This document shows, one piece after another, positions 26,373 to 35,407 of a DNA stretch of 64,000 bases. The position numbers were made by a program, and so were the translations under genes. The notes under the pieces are model-generated. The model was not told where the DNA came from. It did no database searches and worked only from the letters and a program-made list of their open reading frames with translations. The stretch's first letter is position 1; every line of letters begins with the position of its first letter. The stretch is from Caryophanales bacterium (lineage in GTDB: Bacteria; Bacillota; Bacilli; CAJFEE01), in assembly GCA_029256085.1 (NCBI GenBank), contig JAQSYP010000002.1:62001-126000 (forward strand), written 5' to 3'.

Positions 26373-27066
26373 TTTTGAAATTTCTATAAATTTCTTCTAG
26401 TGCGTCGTTATTTATTATTAACTTTCCGTACTCTTTAATTCTATGAATTGTCAATTCACTTTCTTCCCCAAACTCAAGTACAATGCTCATTATTTCATCT
26501 ATTTCTTCGTCATTGTTGTCCTCGACCCTGAACTCTATTGTTAAATAATATAATGATTCATAAAAGTATAATTGATTCTCTATATTATCTAATTTAAGAC
26601 GTTTACTTAAGCTTATAATATCTTCTATATCCTTAAACTTAACAAGTATAGGCATAAATTCTTCATCGATAATAGACGTAATAGTTACATTATCTTCTTC
26701 TTTTTTTATGATAATATTCTGAGTCTCTAGGAGTGCCTCAAGTTTATCATCGATTGGTAAGTTGATTCTTTTCTCATCATTAACTACAATTTCAAAATTA
26801 TCTCCATCACTTGATATTTGAGCTTTAGTTATCATTACTTCCAGGCCAAGGTCAAGCATTTGAACCTGAATCCATAATGGACCATCAAGTTCCAATCTTT
26901 CTCTGTCATCCATTCTTTCATCTAACTCTTCCATCATTTCCCAAAAGAGTTGTTCACTTCTTTCTCGGTCATACCAGATATCATCCTTAGTAAAACCTTT
27001 GCTTTCTATATCAATATATGAAATAAAAAATTTAACTGTATCCTCATTAATTCTTTCAATGTCCAT
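26368..27066 (-). CDS. mecA: Adaptor protein MecA
   Basis: 232 residues from the ATG at 27066 (AAGGGAG 9 bases upstream); a GTG two codons earlier is possible. The N-terminus 'MDIERINEDTVKFFISYIDI' and 'FTKDDIWYDRERSEQLFWEMM' are diagnostic of MecA. An acidic linker (about 80-125) and the C-terminal ClpC-binding domain follow. MecA loads ClpC and targets ComK and other proteins for degradation; it also affects Spx-dependent transcription. It neighbours spx, as in B. subtilis. Confidence 0.95.
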   Translation of the reverse strand: MDIERINEDTVKFFISYIDIESKGFTKDDIWYDRERSEQLFWEMMEELDERMDDRERLELDGPLWIQVQMLDLGLEVMITKAQISSDGDNFEIVVNDEKRINLPIDDKLEALLETQNIIIKKEEDNVTITSIIDEEFMPILVKFKDIEDIISLSKRLKLDNIENQLYFYESLYYLTIEFRVEDNNDEEIDEIMSIVLEFGEESELTIHRIKEYGKLIINNDALEEIYRNFKN

Positions 27067-27264
27067 CAACACTCACTCCCTTCGAATTTTTTTGGCTGAA
27101 GGGACATTCCCCTGAAGACTTATTTTATATAAAAAGACGACATTTTTCGTATCTTGTACTCATATTGTATGTTAGAATTGTAACATTGGCAGAAAAAATA
27201 TAACAATTTATAAAAACAGTTATTTGCCTATTTTAGTTTTATAAGTTTTAGGAGGCATTTTATT

Positions 27265-27945
27265 ATGGAAATGGAGTTTTTAACTTCCCTTTTAATGATA
27301 ATTGCAATTGATATTGTTCTCGGTGGAGACAATGCAATTGTAATTGCAATGGCAACAAGAAATTTACCTACAGTTCATAGAAATAAGGCAATATTCCTAG
27401 GGACCGGGCTCGCTATTTTCGTAAGAATTATACTTACTATATTAGCAGTATATTTACTTAAAATACCATACTTGCAATTAATTGGTGGCATTTTATTAGT
27501 TTACATATCTTATCAATTATTAATAGATAACAATGACTCACATAAGATTGATGGCCAATCTAATTTATTGTCTGCAATAAAAACAATTGTTTTTGCTGAT
27601 ATTGTAATGGGTGTCGATAACGTATTAGCAATTGCAGGCGCTGCTGGTGAGAATGTAATACTAGTAGTTATTGGACTCTTAATTTCTGTACCAATTATTA
27701 TTTGGGGTAGTAAAATTATACTGCACTTCATGGAAAAATATCCAGTTATTGTTTACTTTGGTTCAGGAATTTTATCTTTGACTGCTGGAAAAATGATTAT
27801 TCACGAAAAAAAGTTACATAGTTTAATTGAGGCAAATCCATATCTAACATATTTATTACCGTTTATTATAATAGTTGGCGTCCTTTTAGCTGGTTATTTA
27901 TCAAATAAGAGAACAAAAGACTCTTCAATAAATACAGCAGCATAA
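27265..27945 (+). CDS. yjbE: TerC-family integral membrane protein (YjbE)
   Basis: 226 residues; the ATG has AGGAGG upstream. About seven membrane helices with the two TerC signatures 'DIVLGGDNAIVIAMATRNLP' and 'DIVMGVDNVLAIAGAA', whose Asp residues lie in the membrane. TerC proteins of Bacillus (YkoY, MeeF/MeeY group) are linked to manganese export and metalation of secreted proteins; which role applies here is not certain. No yybP-ykoY riboswitch was seen in the 190-base leader. It is divergent from mecA. Confidence 0.9.
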   Translation: MEMEFLTSLLMIIAIDIVLGGDNAIVIAMATRNLPTVHRNKAIFLGTGLAIFVRIILTILAVYLLKIPYLQLIGGILLVYISYQLLIDNNDSHKIDGQSNLLSAIKTIVFADIVMGVDNVLAIAGAAGENVILVVIGLLISVPIIIWGSKIILHFMEKYPVIVYFGSGILSLTAGKMIIHEKKLHSLIEANPYLTYLLPFIIIVGVLLAGYLSNKRTKDSSINTAA

Positions 27946-27984
27946 CAAAAAAAACAATACTTAGCTTTCCAATTTATTTTAATG

Positions 27985-28025
27985 AAGTTATATGTCGCAT
28001 TCGGCGCTTGCTTTTATATTTAAAC
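27985..28025. repeat. Degenerate fragment of the GC-rich repeat
   Basis: 'GTCGCATTCGGCGCTTGCTT' resembles the core GCGCTTTCGGCGCTCGCTTT of copies 1 and 2 with a few changes. Confidence 0.45.
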
Positions 28026-28051
28026 TAGCATTAAATCAATGTTCCAATTTA

Positions 28052-28092
28052 TATAAAAACAAAGCTAGTATCACATTAGATACTAGCTTTTA
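28052..28092 (-). terminator. Terminator of spx
   Basis: AAAGCTAGTATC / GATACTAGCTTT perfect 12-base stem, with a T run on the minus strand. Confidence 0.85.
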
Positions 28093-28094
28093 GT

Positions 28095-28493
28095 TTATTC
28101 ATTAACAAGTTTTTGAAGTTCACGCATTTGGAATTCTCTAACGCTACGTGGTAAAAACCTTCTTATTTCATCTTCATTATATCCAACTTGTAATCTTTTT
28201 TCATCGATTATTATTGGACGACGTAACATTCCAGGGTTGTTACTAATAATTGAATATAATTCATTTAAAGGTATTGAGTCTAAATCAATGTTAAGATCTT
28301 GGAAAGTCTTAGAACGCTGAGAAATAATTTCTTCAGTACCTTCTTCAGTCAATCGTAAAATGTTTTTTACCTCTTCAACTGATAAATGATTAGTCATCAT
28401 GTTCTTTTCTTCGAATGCAATATTATTTTCTTCTAACCAAGCACGAGCTTTTCTACATGATGTGCAACTAGGTGTAGTATATAGAGTAACCAT
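28095..28493 (-). CDS. spx: Global stress regulator Spx
   Basis: 132 residues (B. subtilis 131). An ArsC-fold protein that binds the RNA polymerase alpha C-terminal domain. The redox switch Cys10-T-S-Cys13 is present, as is Arg92 in the RRPII motif needed for activation. It is kept low by SpxH-ClpXP (spxH is at 19955). The ATG has AAAAGGAGAC upstream. The 328-base gap to the divergent efflux operon holds both promoter regions and no further gene. Confidence 0.96.
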   Translation of the reverse strand: MVTLYTTPSCTSCRKARAWLEENNIAFEEKNMMTNHLSVEEVKNILRLTEEGTEEIISQRSKTFQDLNIDLDSIPLNELYSIISNNPGMLRRPIIIDEKRLQVGYNEDEIRRFLPRSVREFQMRELQKLVNE

Positions 28494-28821
28494 AGACCCC
28501 AGTCTCCTTTTCCGGTATATTTTTGGGATTTAACTCTCTTCACCTTTTAACCCTAAGTATTTTTTATCTATCTCTATTATTTATAATAATTATAAATTAG
28601 TATTCTGAATTCATTATACATTAAATTGTCAAACTTTTGTATACTTTTTTGAAAATTATTTGAACTTTTATTTTTTTAGTTTAACAGTAAGTTTATGTAA
28701 TGAATTCTACTTTAAGAATATCAGAAATAGGAAAAATATGTAACCACAATATTTACTATATTTACAAATCATACATTAAATACCAATATCTGGTGATAAT
28801 ACCAATTGGAGGGATTAATTT
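28494..28821. other. Intergenic promoter region spx / efflux operon
   Basis: AT-rich, no open frame with a ribosome binding site, no RNA motif recognised. GGAGGG at 28809 is the ribosome binding site of the adaptor gene. Confidence 0.5.
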
Positions 28822-29895
28822 ATGAGAAAATTATTGGCAAGCCTTGCTATCTTATCAATGTTAGTATCTTGCTCTATACAAAAGGAAATGCCTATAGCCA
28901 AAATAGATTATATTCCAGTCAAAGTAGATATTGTAAAGGTATCGAGTTTAAAAAGGTTCACTGATTTGAATGGATATATTCAGCCCTCAGAAATAGTGCC
29001 TATAGTTATACCACCAAATCAAAATATTAAAAAGGTCCATGTCGAAGAGTCATCAGTTGTCTTGAAAGACGACCTGCTTGTTTCATTAGATACCAATTTA
29101 CTTGATAAGAAGATAAGAAGTATGTTAACCCAAAAGAATGAAATTGATAAACATTTAAAAAATCGTAAAAAAGATAAGTCTGAAACTAATAAATCTTTTT
29201 TTAGTATTTTTAGTAATACTTCTCAAACTGAAGACGTTGTAGATGAAGTATCGAAAATGAATTCAAATTTACTAAAATCAAAACAGTTTGAGATTGCAAG
29301 TGCTCTTGAAGAACTAAAAATGTTAAAGGAAAAATCAAATATTAGAACACCAATTAACGGTGTAGTTACAAATATTGAAGTTAAAGAAAATTCAATACCA
29401 AATCCTACAAGTCCATCCTTATTCGTAGCTAATCTTGACACTATAGAAGGTGTCTTTTTGGCTAACCAATTTCAAGTACAGAATATTAAATCAGGACAAT
29501 CTGTTGTAATCTACATCGATGGTTTTAAGGATGAAATCCTAAGCGAAGTTATTAGTGTATCCTCAATTCCAAAAGCTGGTACAGAAATGTATGAGGTGAA
29601 GGTGAGATTTAACAATAACAATATAAATCTGCGTGGTGGAATGAAGGCAAGCGCAACCGTTATTACTAAACTAGTTGATAAGGCATTAACAGTTCCGGTA
29701 ACTTCAATTTTCTATATTAAAAATCAACCATATGTGTATAAAGTTGTTGAGAATAGAGCTATTGCTCAAAAGGTTAGTTTGGGAATTAGACAGAATGAAC
29801 ATTATCAGATTACTTCCGGTTTAAAACGAGGAGAAAGTATCATTAATGATGGAAAAGAGTCCGTCCGAGACGGTGATCTAGTCAAAATTAAATAA
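28822..29895 (+). CDS. RND efflux adaptor lipoprotein (membrane fusion protein)
   Basis: 357 residues with a lipoprotein signal ending LVSC (Cys17), so anchored on the outer face of the membrane. It has a barrel-sandwich/lipoyl half ('PPNQNIKKVHVEES'), a short helical hairpin (about 90-175), 'NIRTPINGVVTNIEVKENSI', then beta-barrel and membrane-proximal parts with 'LTVPVTSIFYIKNQPYVYKV'. The hairpin is short, as expected without an outer membrane. It precedes the RND pump by 11 bases. Confidence 0.9.
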   Translation: MRKLLASLAILSMLVSCSIQKEMPIAKIDYIPVKVDIVKVSSLKRFTDLNGYIQPSEIVPIVIPPNQNIKKVHVEESSVVLKDDLLVSLDTNLLDKKIRSMLTQKNEIDKHLKNRKKDKSETNKSFFSIFSNTSQTEDVVDEVSKMNSNLLKSKQFEIASALEELKMLKEKSNIRTPINGVVTNIEVKENSIPNPTSPSLFVANLDTIEGVFLANQFQVQNIKSGQSVVIYIDGFKDEILSEVISVSSIPKAGTEMYEVKVRFNNNNINLRGGMKASATVITKLVDKALTVPVTSIFYIKNQPYVYKVVENRAIAQKVSLGIRQNEHYQITSGLKRGESIINDGKESVRDGDLVKIK

Positions 29896-29906
29896 ATACA
29901 AGGCGA

Positions 29907-32900
29907 GTGAGTTACTTGAATTTATCAAAAATAGCAGTTGTAAGACCAATTGCAACCGCCATGATAATACTACTCTTTATAATACTAGGTTTAATAAGTC
30001 AATCCAAAATGAGAATTGACTTATTTCCTGATTTAAAGGTACCTGTGGTAATTGTTAGTACAAAATTTGATGGTGTAAGCCCTAGGGAAATTGAGGAGCA
30101 AGTAACAAAACCATTAGAAAAAATATTAGCAACTGTACCTAATATTGACTCAGTAACTTCTCAATCACAACAAGGTCAATCAACAATTACATTAAACTTT
30201 AAATGGGGATCAAACATTGAATCATGCGTGGCAAATGTTAGAGATAGAATCGATTTCTCGAAACAATTCATGCCAGAAAATACTCCTTCGCCGACAATAT
30301 TACAATTTGATCCGACAGAATTACCAATAGTTCAATTAGCAATTGAAAATAAAGTTCATAACTCAGAAAAGATTAAGGATATTATAGAAAAAGAAGTTTT
30401 AAGTAGCTTACAAAAAATTAAAGGTGTAGCATCAGCAAATATTGAAGGGGTGCATGAGACACAATACGTTTTAGAGTTAGATAGCAAAAAACTCGAGCAA
30501 TATAACTTAACATATGAAGCTTTAAAGTTTATTTTACTATCTAAAAGTATTGATGCACCCGCTGGAAATATAAGTGAAGGAAATACAAATATACCTTTAT
30601 CTATCAACTCATCATTTAAAAGCAAACAGCAACTGTTAAACACCCCTATTCCATCAAAGGCTGGCATAATTACAATGGGTGATTTAGGCACGATCAATGT
30701 GAAAAAAATTACTAAAAATTATTTATCGTACCTTAACGGTAAAGAAAGCGTCGGAATATCCATCTTTAAACAGAACAATACAAATCCGGTGAAAATCTCG
30801 GCTGATATTGAGGAAACAATAAAAAAACTTAATAATTCACTACCGTATAATTTGAAGATTAATAAAGTATACGATGAAAGTATTTATATAAATCAATCAA
30901 TTAAAACAGTATATTTTAGCATGCTTACAGGAGGATTATTGGCAGGTATAGTCCTTTTCCTATTTTTAAAAGACATTAGAATTACTTTAATTGTATTTCT
31001 AACTATACCTCTTTCCGTTATTATATCTTTTATTGGAATGTATGCTTTTGACCAGTATATCAATATCATCACCCTCGGTGGTATCGCCCTTGGAATCGGT
31101 ATGATGGTAGATAACGCTATTGTGATAATTGAAAATATCTATTCAAAAATAAAAAAAGGAAGAGATATAAAAGAGGCTAGTATTAGTGGATCAATTGAAG
31201 TACAGGGTCCAATGATTGCTTCTACATTAACTTCAATAATTGTATTTTTGCCGTTAGCTTTTATAGATGGTTTATCTGCACAACTTTTCAGACCTTTAGC
31301 TATAGTTGTTGCACTGGCTCAATTTACATCATTAGTCATATCTTTTACGTTAATTCCATTATTCTCTGGAAAAATTTTCAAAGAAAATAACTTAACTACT
31401 AAGAACGGAAAATTTACTTGGATCATCAATTTTTATACTTCATCACTCGAATGGGCATTAAAGAAAAGGAATATTGTTTATCTTGGTACATTAATAACGC
31501 TATTTGCATCCATTGCAATAGCACCGTTTCTTAAAACAGAATTTTTTCCACATCAAGATCAGAGTTTTGTAATTATTAGAAGTAAAATTCCGAATGGTCT
31601 ATCACTTGAAACGATGGATAATAAATCGAAAGAAATCGTAAAAACAATAAGTAAAATAGATGAAATTACTAATATCTATTCTACTGTCGGTGGTGTAACA
31701 AGTGTATCAATGTTAGAGCAAGTACTTCAAAATGAAGCAAATTTCTATGTAATTCTTAAGGAAAAAAAATATAGAAAAAGAAGTGATACACAAATAGCGG
31801 AGGAAATACGTAAAACACTCTCTGAAATACCGAACCTTGTTGCAGATGTAACACCAAGTGATCCTGGTTTTTTTGATGATGAGCTGAAATTGAGATTAAC
31901 AAGTCCATCACCTTCTATTTTAAACAAATCGGGTGATCAAATCTTTGAGTTATTAAACGAAAATCCAAATTTAAGGAATGCAAATAATTCAAACGCAAAA
32001 AAACAAAGTGTAATTAAACTTTCCCTTGATGACAAAAAAACAAGTCTTTACGGCCTTACTTCGCCTATAATTGCTAAACAACTATCAGATTATACGAAAG
32101 GAACAATTGTAACAAAAATTAAAGATGATGATAAAAATATTCCAGTTTTAATGAAATTCATCCAAAATCATAATAGATTAACTGAAGAATTCCTTTATGA
32201 AATTCCAATTTACACACAACTAAATAAGTATATACCATTGCAAGATGTTGCTGTATTGGAACGTGGTGATGAGAATAGCACTTTAAGTAGAAATAATCTT
32301 GAAAAAGACTTAATTATCAAGGCAGAAATTTATAACTCAACAGTTGGAGAGATTAAAAAGGAAATTGAAGATAAAATTGAAAATATTGAACAGAAATATA
32401 ATGGGCGGTTAAAGGTAGAGTGGCTGGGTCAAATTAGTCAAATGAAAGAAGCTTTTAGTCAACTTTCTTTTGTCTTAGGTCTTGCAGTGATATTTGTTTT
32501 TTTAATATTAGCAGCCCAATTTGAATCACTACTTGTTCCATTTGTAATACTGTTCTCAATTCCTGTAATAGCTATTGGTGTAATTATTGGACATCTAATT
32601 TTCAACATTCCTTTAGGTGTTGGTTCTATAATTGGTATACTTATGTTAATAGGTGTAGTTATTAATAATACAATAGTATTAGTGGATACAATTCTGAGTT
32701 CCTTTAAGAAATCAAATAATTTAGAGCAAGCGATAAAAACTGGAGCTCCAAAGCGCTTAAGACCAATCGTAATGACCGCTGTAACAACAATTCTTGGAAT
32801 TCTACCTTTGATCTTTGGTGTTGGAGAAGGTGTTGAAATGCAGCGACCAATGGCAGTAGTAATACTATTTGGTTTAATATCGTCAACATTTATTTCTCTT

Positions 32901-32960
32901 TATTTAATTCCTTGCTTATTGTATTCACTAAGAAATAAAATCTCAGGTGTAATTAAATAA
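29907..32960 (+). CDS. RND-family efflux pump (AcrB/SwrC-like)
   Basis: 1017 residues; start GTG at 29907, or a TTG three codons later with better spacing to AAGGCGAG. Twelve membrane helices in the RND pattern: one N-terminal ('PIATAMIILLFIILGLISQ'), two large extracytoplasmic loops and two clusters of helices. TM4 carries 'GMMVDNAIVIIEN', Asp-Asn where AcrB has Asp-Asp. 'RLRPIVMTAVTTILGILPLIFG' is the conserved late loop. It is likely to export hydrophobic compounds or lipopeptides; B. subtilis SwrC (surfactin tolerance) is the known model. No TolC is expected or seen. Confidence 0.92.
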   Translation: MSYLNLSKIAVVRPIATAMIILLFIILGLISQSKMRIDLFPDLKVPVVIVSTKFDGVSPREIEEQVTKPLEKILATVPNIDSVTSQSQQGQSTITLNFKWGSNIESCVANVRDRIDFSKQFMPENTPSPTILQFDPTELPIVQLAIENKVHNSEKIKDIIEKEVLSSLQKIKGVASANIEGVHETQYVLELDSKKLEQYNLTYEALKFILLSKSIDAPAGNISEGNTNIPLSINSSFKSKQQLLNTPIPSKAGIITMGDLGTINVKKITKNYLSYLNGKESVGISIFKQNNTNPVKISADIEETIKKLNNSLPYNLKINKVYDESIYINQSIKTVYFSMLTGGLLAGIVLFLFLKDIRITLIVFLTIPLSVIISFIGMYAFDQYINIITLGGIALGIGMMVDNAIVIIENIYSKIKKGRDIKEASISGSIEVQGPMIASTLTSIIVFLPLAFIDGLSAQLFRPLAIVVALAQFTSLVISFTLIPLFSGKIFKENNLTTKNGKFTWIINFYTSSLEWALKKRNIVYLGTLITLFASIAIAPFLKTEFFPHQDQSFVIIRSKIPNGLSLETMDNKSKEIVKTISKIDEITNIYSTVGGVTSVSMLEQVLQNEANFYVILKEKKYRKRSDTQIAEEIRKTLSEIPNLVADVTPSDPGFFDDELKLRLTSPSPSILNKSGDQIFELLNENPNLRNANNSNAKKQSVIKLSLDDKKTSLYGLTSPIIAKQLSDYTKGTIVTKIKDDDKNIPVLMKFIQNHNRLTEEFLYEIPIYTQLNKYIPLQDVAVLERGDENSTLSRNNLEKDLIIKAEIYNSTVGEIKKEIEDKIENIEQKYNGRLKVEWLGQISQMKEAFSQLSFVLGLAVIFVFLILAAQFESLLVPFVILFSIPVIAIGVIIGHLIFNIPLGVGSIIGILMLIGVVINNTIVLVDTILSSFKKSNNLEQAIKTGAPKRLRPIVMTAVTTILGILPLIFGVGEGVEMQRPMAVVILFGLISSTFISLYLIPCLLYSLRNKISGVIK

Positions 32961-33036
32961 CGTATATTATTTTAGTTTTTTGCTTAAATTATGTAAAATG
33001 TTATTATATTCGGTACAAAAGTTAGGAGGTAACTAG

Positions 33037-33225
33037 ATGGTAAACTTTTGGCTAGATTTTATTTTAATTGCAGTTATTATTGTTGGCATAACTGCAACAA
33101 TGGGCGTTATTTTGAACTGGTTCGGGGTTAACATTTTTGGACGAAAGAATAGCAATGAATTTACTATTCAATCAGATAAATCAATTGCAGGCTTTAAAAA
33201 GGTCGGAGGAAAAAAACTGACATAA
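33037..33225 (+). CDS. Small single-pass membrane protein, 62 residues
   Basis: The ATG is preceded by GTTAGGAGG, a strong site. One hydrophobic segment (about 5-30) is followed by a polar, basic tail 'GRKNSNEFTIQSDKS'. It has its own terminator, and lies between the RND pump and the convergent opp operon. I do not recognise it. Confidence 0.65.
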   Translation: MVNFWLDFILIAVIIVGITATMGVILNWFGVNIFGRKNSNEFTIQSDKSIAGFKKVGGKKLT

Positions 33226-33227
33226 TT

Positions 33228-33250
33228 GACTCATTTTTGAGTCTTTTTTT
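33228..33250 (+). terminator. Terminator of the small membrane gene
   Basis: GACTCA / TGAGTC stem followed by seven T. Confidence 0.75.
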
Positions 33251-33288
33251 ATTTTAAAAGGCGTAATAAATTACCCTCAGTAGTTTAT

Positions 33289-33345
33289 CTCATCCACTTT
33301 AGTCAATTTATCATCCACTTTTGTCAGTTTTTCATTCAGTTTTAA
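33289..33345. repeat. Three tandem 21-base units, CATCCACTTT type
   Basis: CATCCACTTT starts at 33291 and 33312, and the related CATTCAGTTT at 33333: an exact period of 21. It lies between two convergent genes. Confidence 0.7.
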
Positions 33346-33377
33346 GGAAGCTTGGGAAAGGTATATTTTCCTCACAG

Positions 33378-33410
33378 AAAAAAATGTCCCAAATAATTGG
33401 GACATTTTTT
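33378..33410 (-). terminator. Terminator of the opp operon
   Basis: AAATGTCCCAA / TTGGGACATTT with A/T runs at both ends, directly after the oppF stop. Confidence 0.83.
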
Positions 33411-34358
33411 CTAAAATTTATATTCATCTTTATATTTACTAAACTCATCCTCTGAACATAAAACCCAGTGGCCTTCCTTAACTTCACGTAAAACGGGCTC
33501 TTCTTTAGAGTAATCATGTACAGTTGGATCATATACAACACGCTTACGATTTCGCTCATAATTAGGATCCGGTAATGGAATCGCTGATAGTAAAGATTTA
33601 GTGTATGGGTGTATTGGATTTGCGTATAAGTCATCACTATTTGCAAGTTCTACAATACGTCCCCTATGCATTACACCAATTCTATCAGAAATGTACTTTA
33701 CCATTGATAAATCATGTGCAATGAACAAGTATGTTAATCCTTTTTCTTTTTGCAACTTCTTCATTAGATTTACAACTTGAGCTTGAATTGACACATCAAG
33801 TGCCGAAATCGGCTCATCTGCAATAATAAATTCAGGTTGAACAGCAAGTGCACGTGCAATCCCAATTCGCTGACGTTGTCCACCAGAGAATTCATGTGGA
33901 TATCTACTTGCATGTTCACGATTCAACCCTACTGTTTCAAGAAGGTCATAAACCATCTTCATTCTTTCTTCTTTTGATTTAGCAAGTCCATGAATATCTA
34001 TTCCCTCAGCAATTATATCTGCTACTGTCATACGTGGATTTAGAGAAGCATATGGATCTTGGAAAATCATCTGAATTTTACGATTAAGGTCTTTTAACTG
34101 TGCTCTTGATTTCTTGCCATGTACATCTTCACCGTTATATATAACATTTCCACTAGTTGCATCGTATAATCTTATAATTGTACGCCCAGTAGTAGACTTA
34201 CCTGATCCAGACTCACCAACTAATCCGAAAGTTTCGCCTTTATAAATATCAAAAGTTATATCATCAATCGCCTTAACAGTATTACCTTTACCAACATTAA
34301 AATACTGTTTAAGATTCTTAACTTCTACTAGTACTTTTTTATTTTCCACGATTTTCAC
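33411..34358 (-). CDS. oppF: Oligopeptide ABC transporter ATP-binding protein OppF
   Basis: 315 residues from a GTG overlapping the end of oppD by 20 bases. Walker A GESGSGKST, signature 'FSGGQRQRIGIARAL', Walker B 'FIIADEPISALD', and the C-terminal oligopeptide-transporter extension 'NPIHPYTKSLLSAIPLPDP'. It works with OppD as the ATPase pair that powers peptide uptake. Last gene of the oppABCDF operon. Confidence 0.95.
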   Translation of the reverse strand: MKIVENKKVLVEVKNLKQYFNVGKGNTVKAIDDITFDIYKGETFGLVGESGSGKSTTGRTIIRLYDATSGNVIYNGEDVHGKKSRAQLKDLNRKIQMIFQDPYASLNPRMTVADIIAEGIDIHGLAKSKEERMKMVYDLLETVGLNREHASRYPHEFSGGQRQRIGIARALAVQPEFIIADEPISALDVSIQAQVVNLMKKLQKEKGLTYLFIAHDLSMVKYISDRIGVMHRGRIVELANSDDLYANPIHPYTKSLLSAIPLPDPNYERNRKRVVYDPTVHDYSKEEPVLREVKEGHWVLCSEDEFSKYKDEYKF

Positions 34359-35388
34359 CAGCCTTTGTACGCAAATTACGACGCTTTAGTACCGCATCTG
34401 GTGGTGTAATTTCCGGTGCGTCTGGATGTAATAACCATGTTGAAGCATAGTGAGTGTTTGACACTTTAAACATTGGTGGTTGTAACTCGAAATCTGCCTT
34501 TAAAGCAAATGGATTACGTGCCGCAAAAGCATCTCCTTTTGGAGGAGCAATTAAATCTGGTGGTGTTCCTGCAATTGAGAACAATTCATCACCTTTACTA
34601 TCCATATCAGGCATAGACGCAAGTAAACCCCAAGTATACGGATGTTGAGGATTATAAAAAACATCGTCAACAGTTCCAGTTTCAATAATTTTACCAGCGT
34701 ACATAACTGCCACTCTATCAGCTACATTAGCTACTACACCTAGGTCATGTGTAATGAAAATAATAGCAACGCCTGTTTTCTTTTGAATATCTTTCATTAA
34801 CTCAAGAATTTGCGCTTGAATCGTAACATCTAATGCAGTTGTAGGTTCATCTGCTATTAAAAGTTTAGGATTACACGCTAATGACATTGCAATTACAACA
34901 CGTTGTCTCATCCCACCTGAGAATTGATGTGGATATTGCTTAACTCTTAGTTCAGGTTGCGGAATTCCAACTAAATCTAGTAATTCAATAGTCTTCTTCA
35001 AAGCAGCATCTTTTGATACTTTTTGATGCTTAATCATACCTTCCATTATTTGCTTACCAATTGTCATCGTAGGGTTTAAGGATGTCATTGGATCTTGGAA
35101 GATCATTGCAATTTCTTTTCCACGAACATTTTGTAGTTCGCTTTCTTTCATTTTAGCTAAATCTTTGCCTTCAAAAAGAATTTCGCCTTTTTTAATCAAG
35201 CCTGAAGGTTTTGGGATTAATCCCATTACTGCTTTAGTAGTAACAGATTTACCTGAACCTGATTCTCCTACTATTGCTAGCGTTTCACCTTTTTTTAATT
35301 CAAAATCAACACCACGAACTGCATGTACCTCTCCTGCATGTGTAAAGAAAGAGACATACAGGTCCTTAACTTCTAATAATTTTACCAT
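34339..35388 (-). CDS. oppD: Oligopeptide ABC transporter ATP-binding protein OppD
   Basis: 349 residues; the ATG has AGGAG upstream. Walker A GESGSGKSV, signature 'FSGGMRQRVVIAMSLA', Walker B 'LLIADEPTTALD', and the C-terminal Cys-poor version of the oligopeptide-transporter domain. It pairs with OppF under the permease OppBC. Spacing to oppC is 19 bases. Confidence 0.95.
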   Translation of the reverse strand: MVKLLEVKDLYVSFFTHAGEVHAVRGVDFELKKGETLAIVGESGSGKSVTTKAVMGLIPKPSGLIKKGEILFEGKDLAKMKESELQNVRGKEIAMIFQDPMTSLNPTMTIGKQIMEGMIKHQKVSKDAALKKTIELLDLVGIPQPELRVKQYPHQFSGGMRQRVVIAMSLACNPKLLIADEPTTALDVTIQAQILELMKDIQKKTGVAIIFITHDLGVVANVADRVAVMYAGKIIETGTVDDVFYNPQHPYTWGLLASMPDMDSKGDELFSIAGTPPDLIAPPKGDAFAARNPFALKADFELQPPMFKVSNTHYASTWLLHPDAPEITPPDAVLKRRNLRTKAGENRGK

Positions 35389-35407
35389 GTATAATACTCC
35401 TCTCTTT

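Noticed and set aside
27073-27264. Manganese (yybP-ykoY) riboswitch before the TerC gene
   Set aside because: The conserved GGGGAGTA and CCG-type elements are absent; the leader is AT-rich without such structure.
33332-33646. 104-codon minus frame overlapping the end of oppF
   Set aside because: Runs through the opp terminator and in another frame of oppF.
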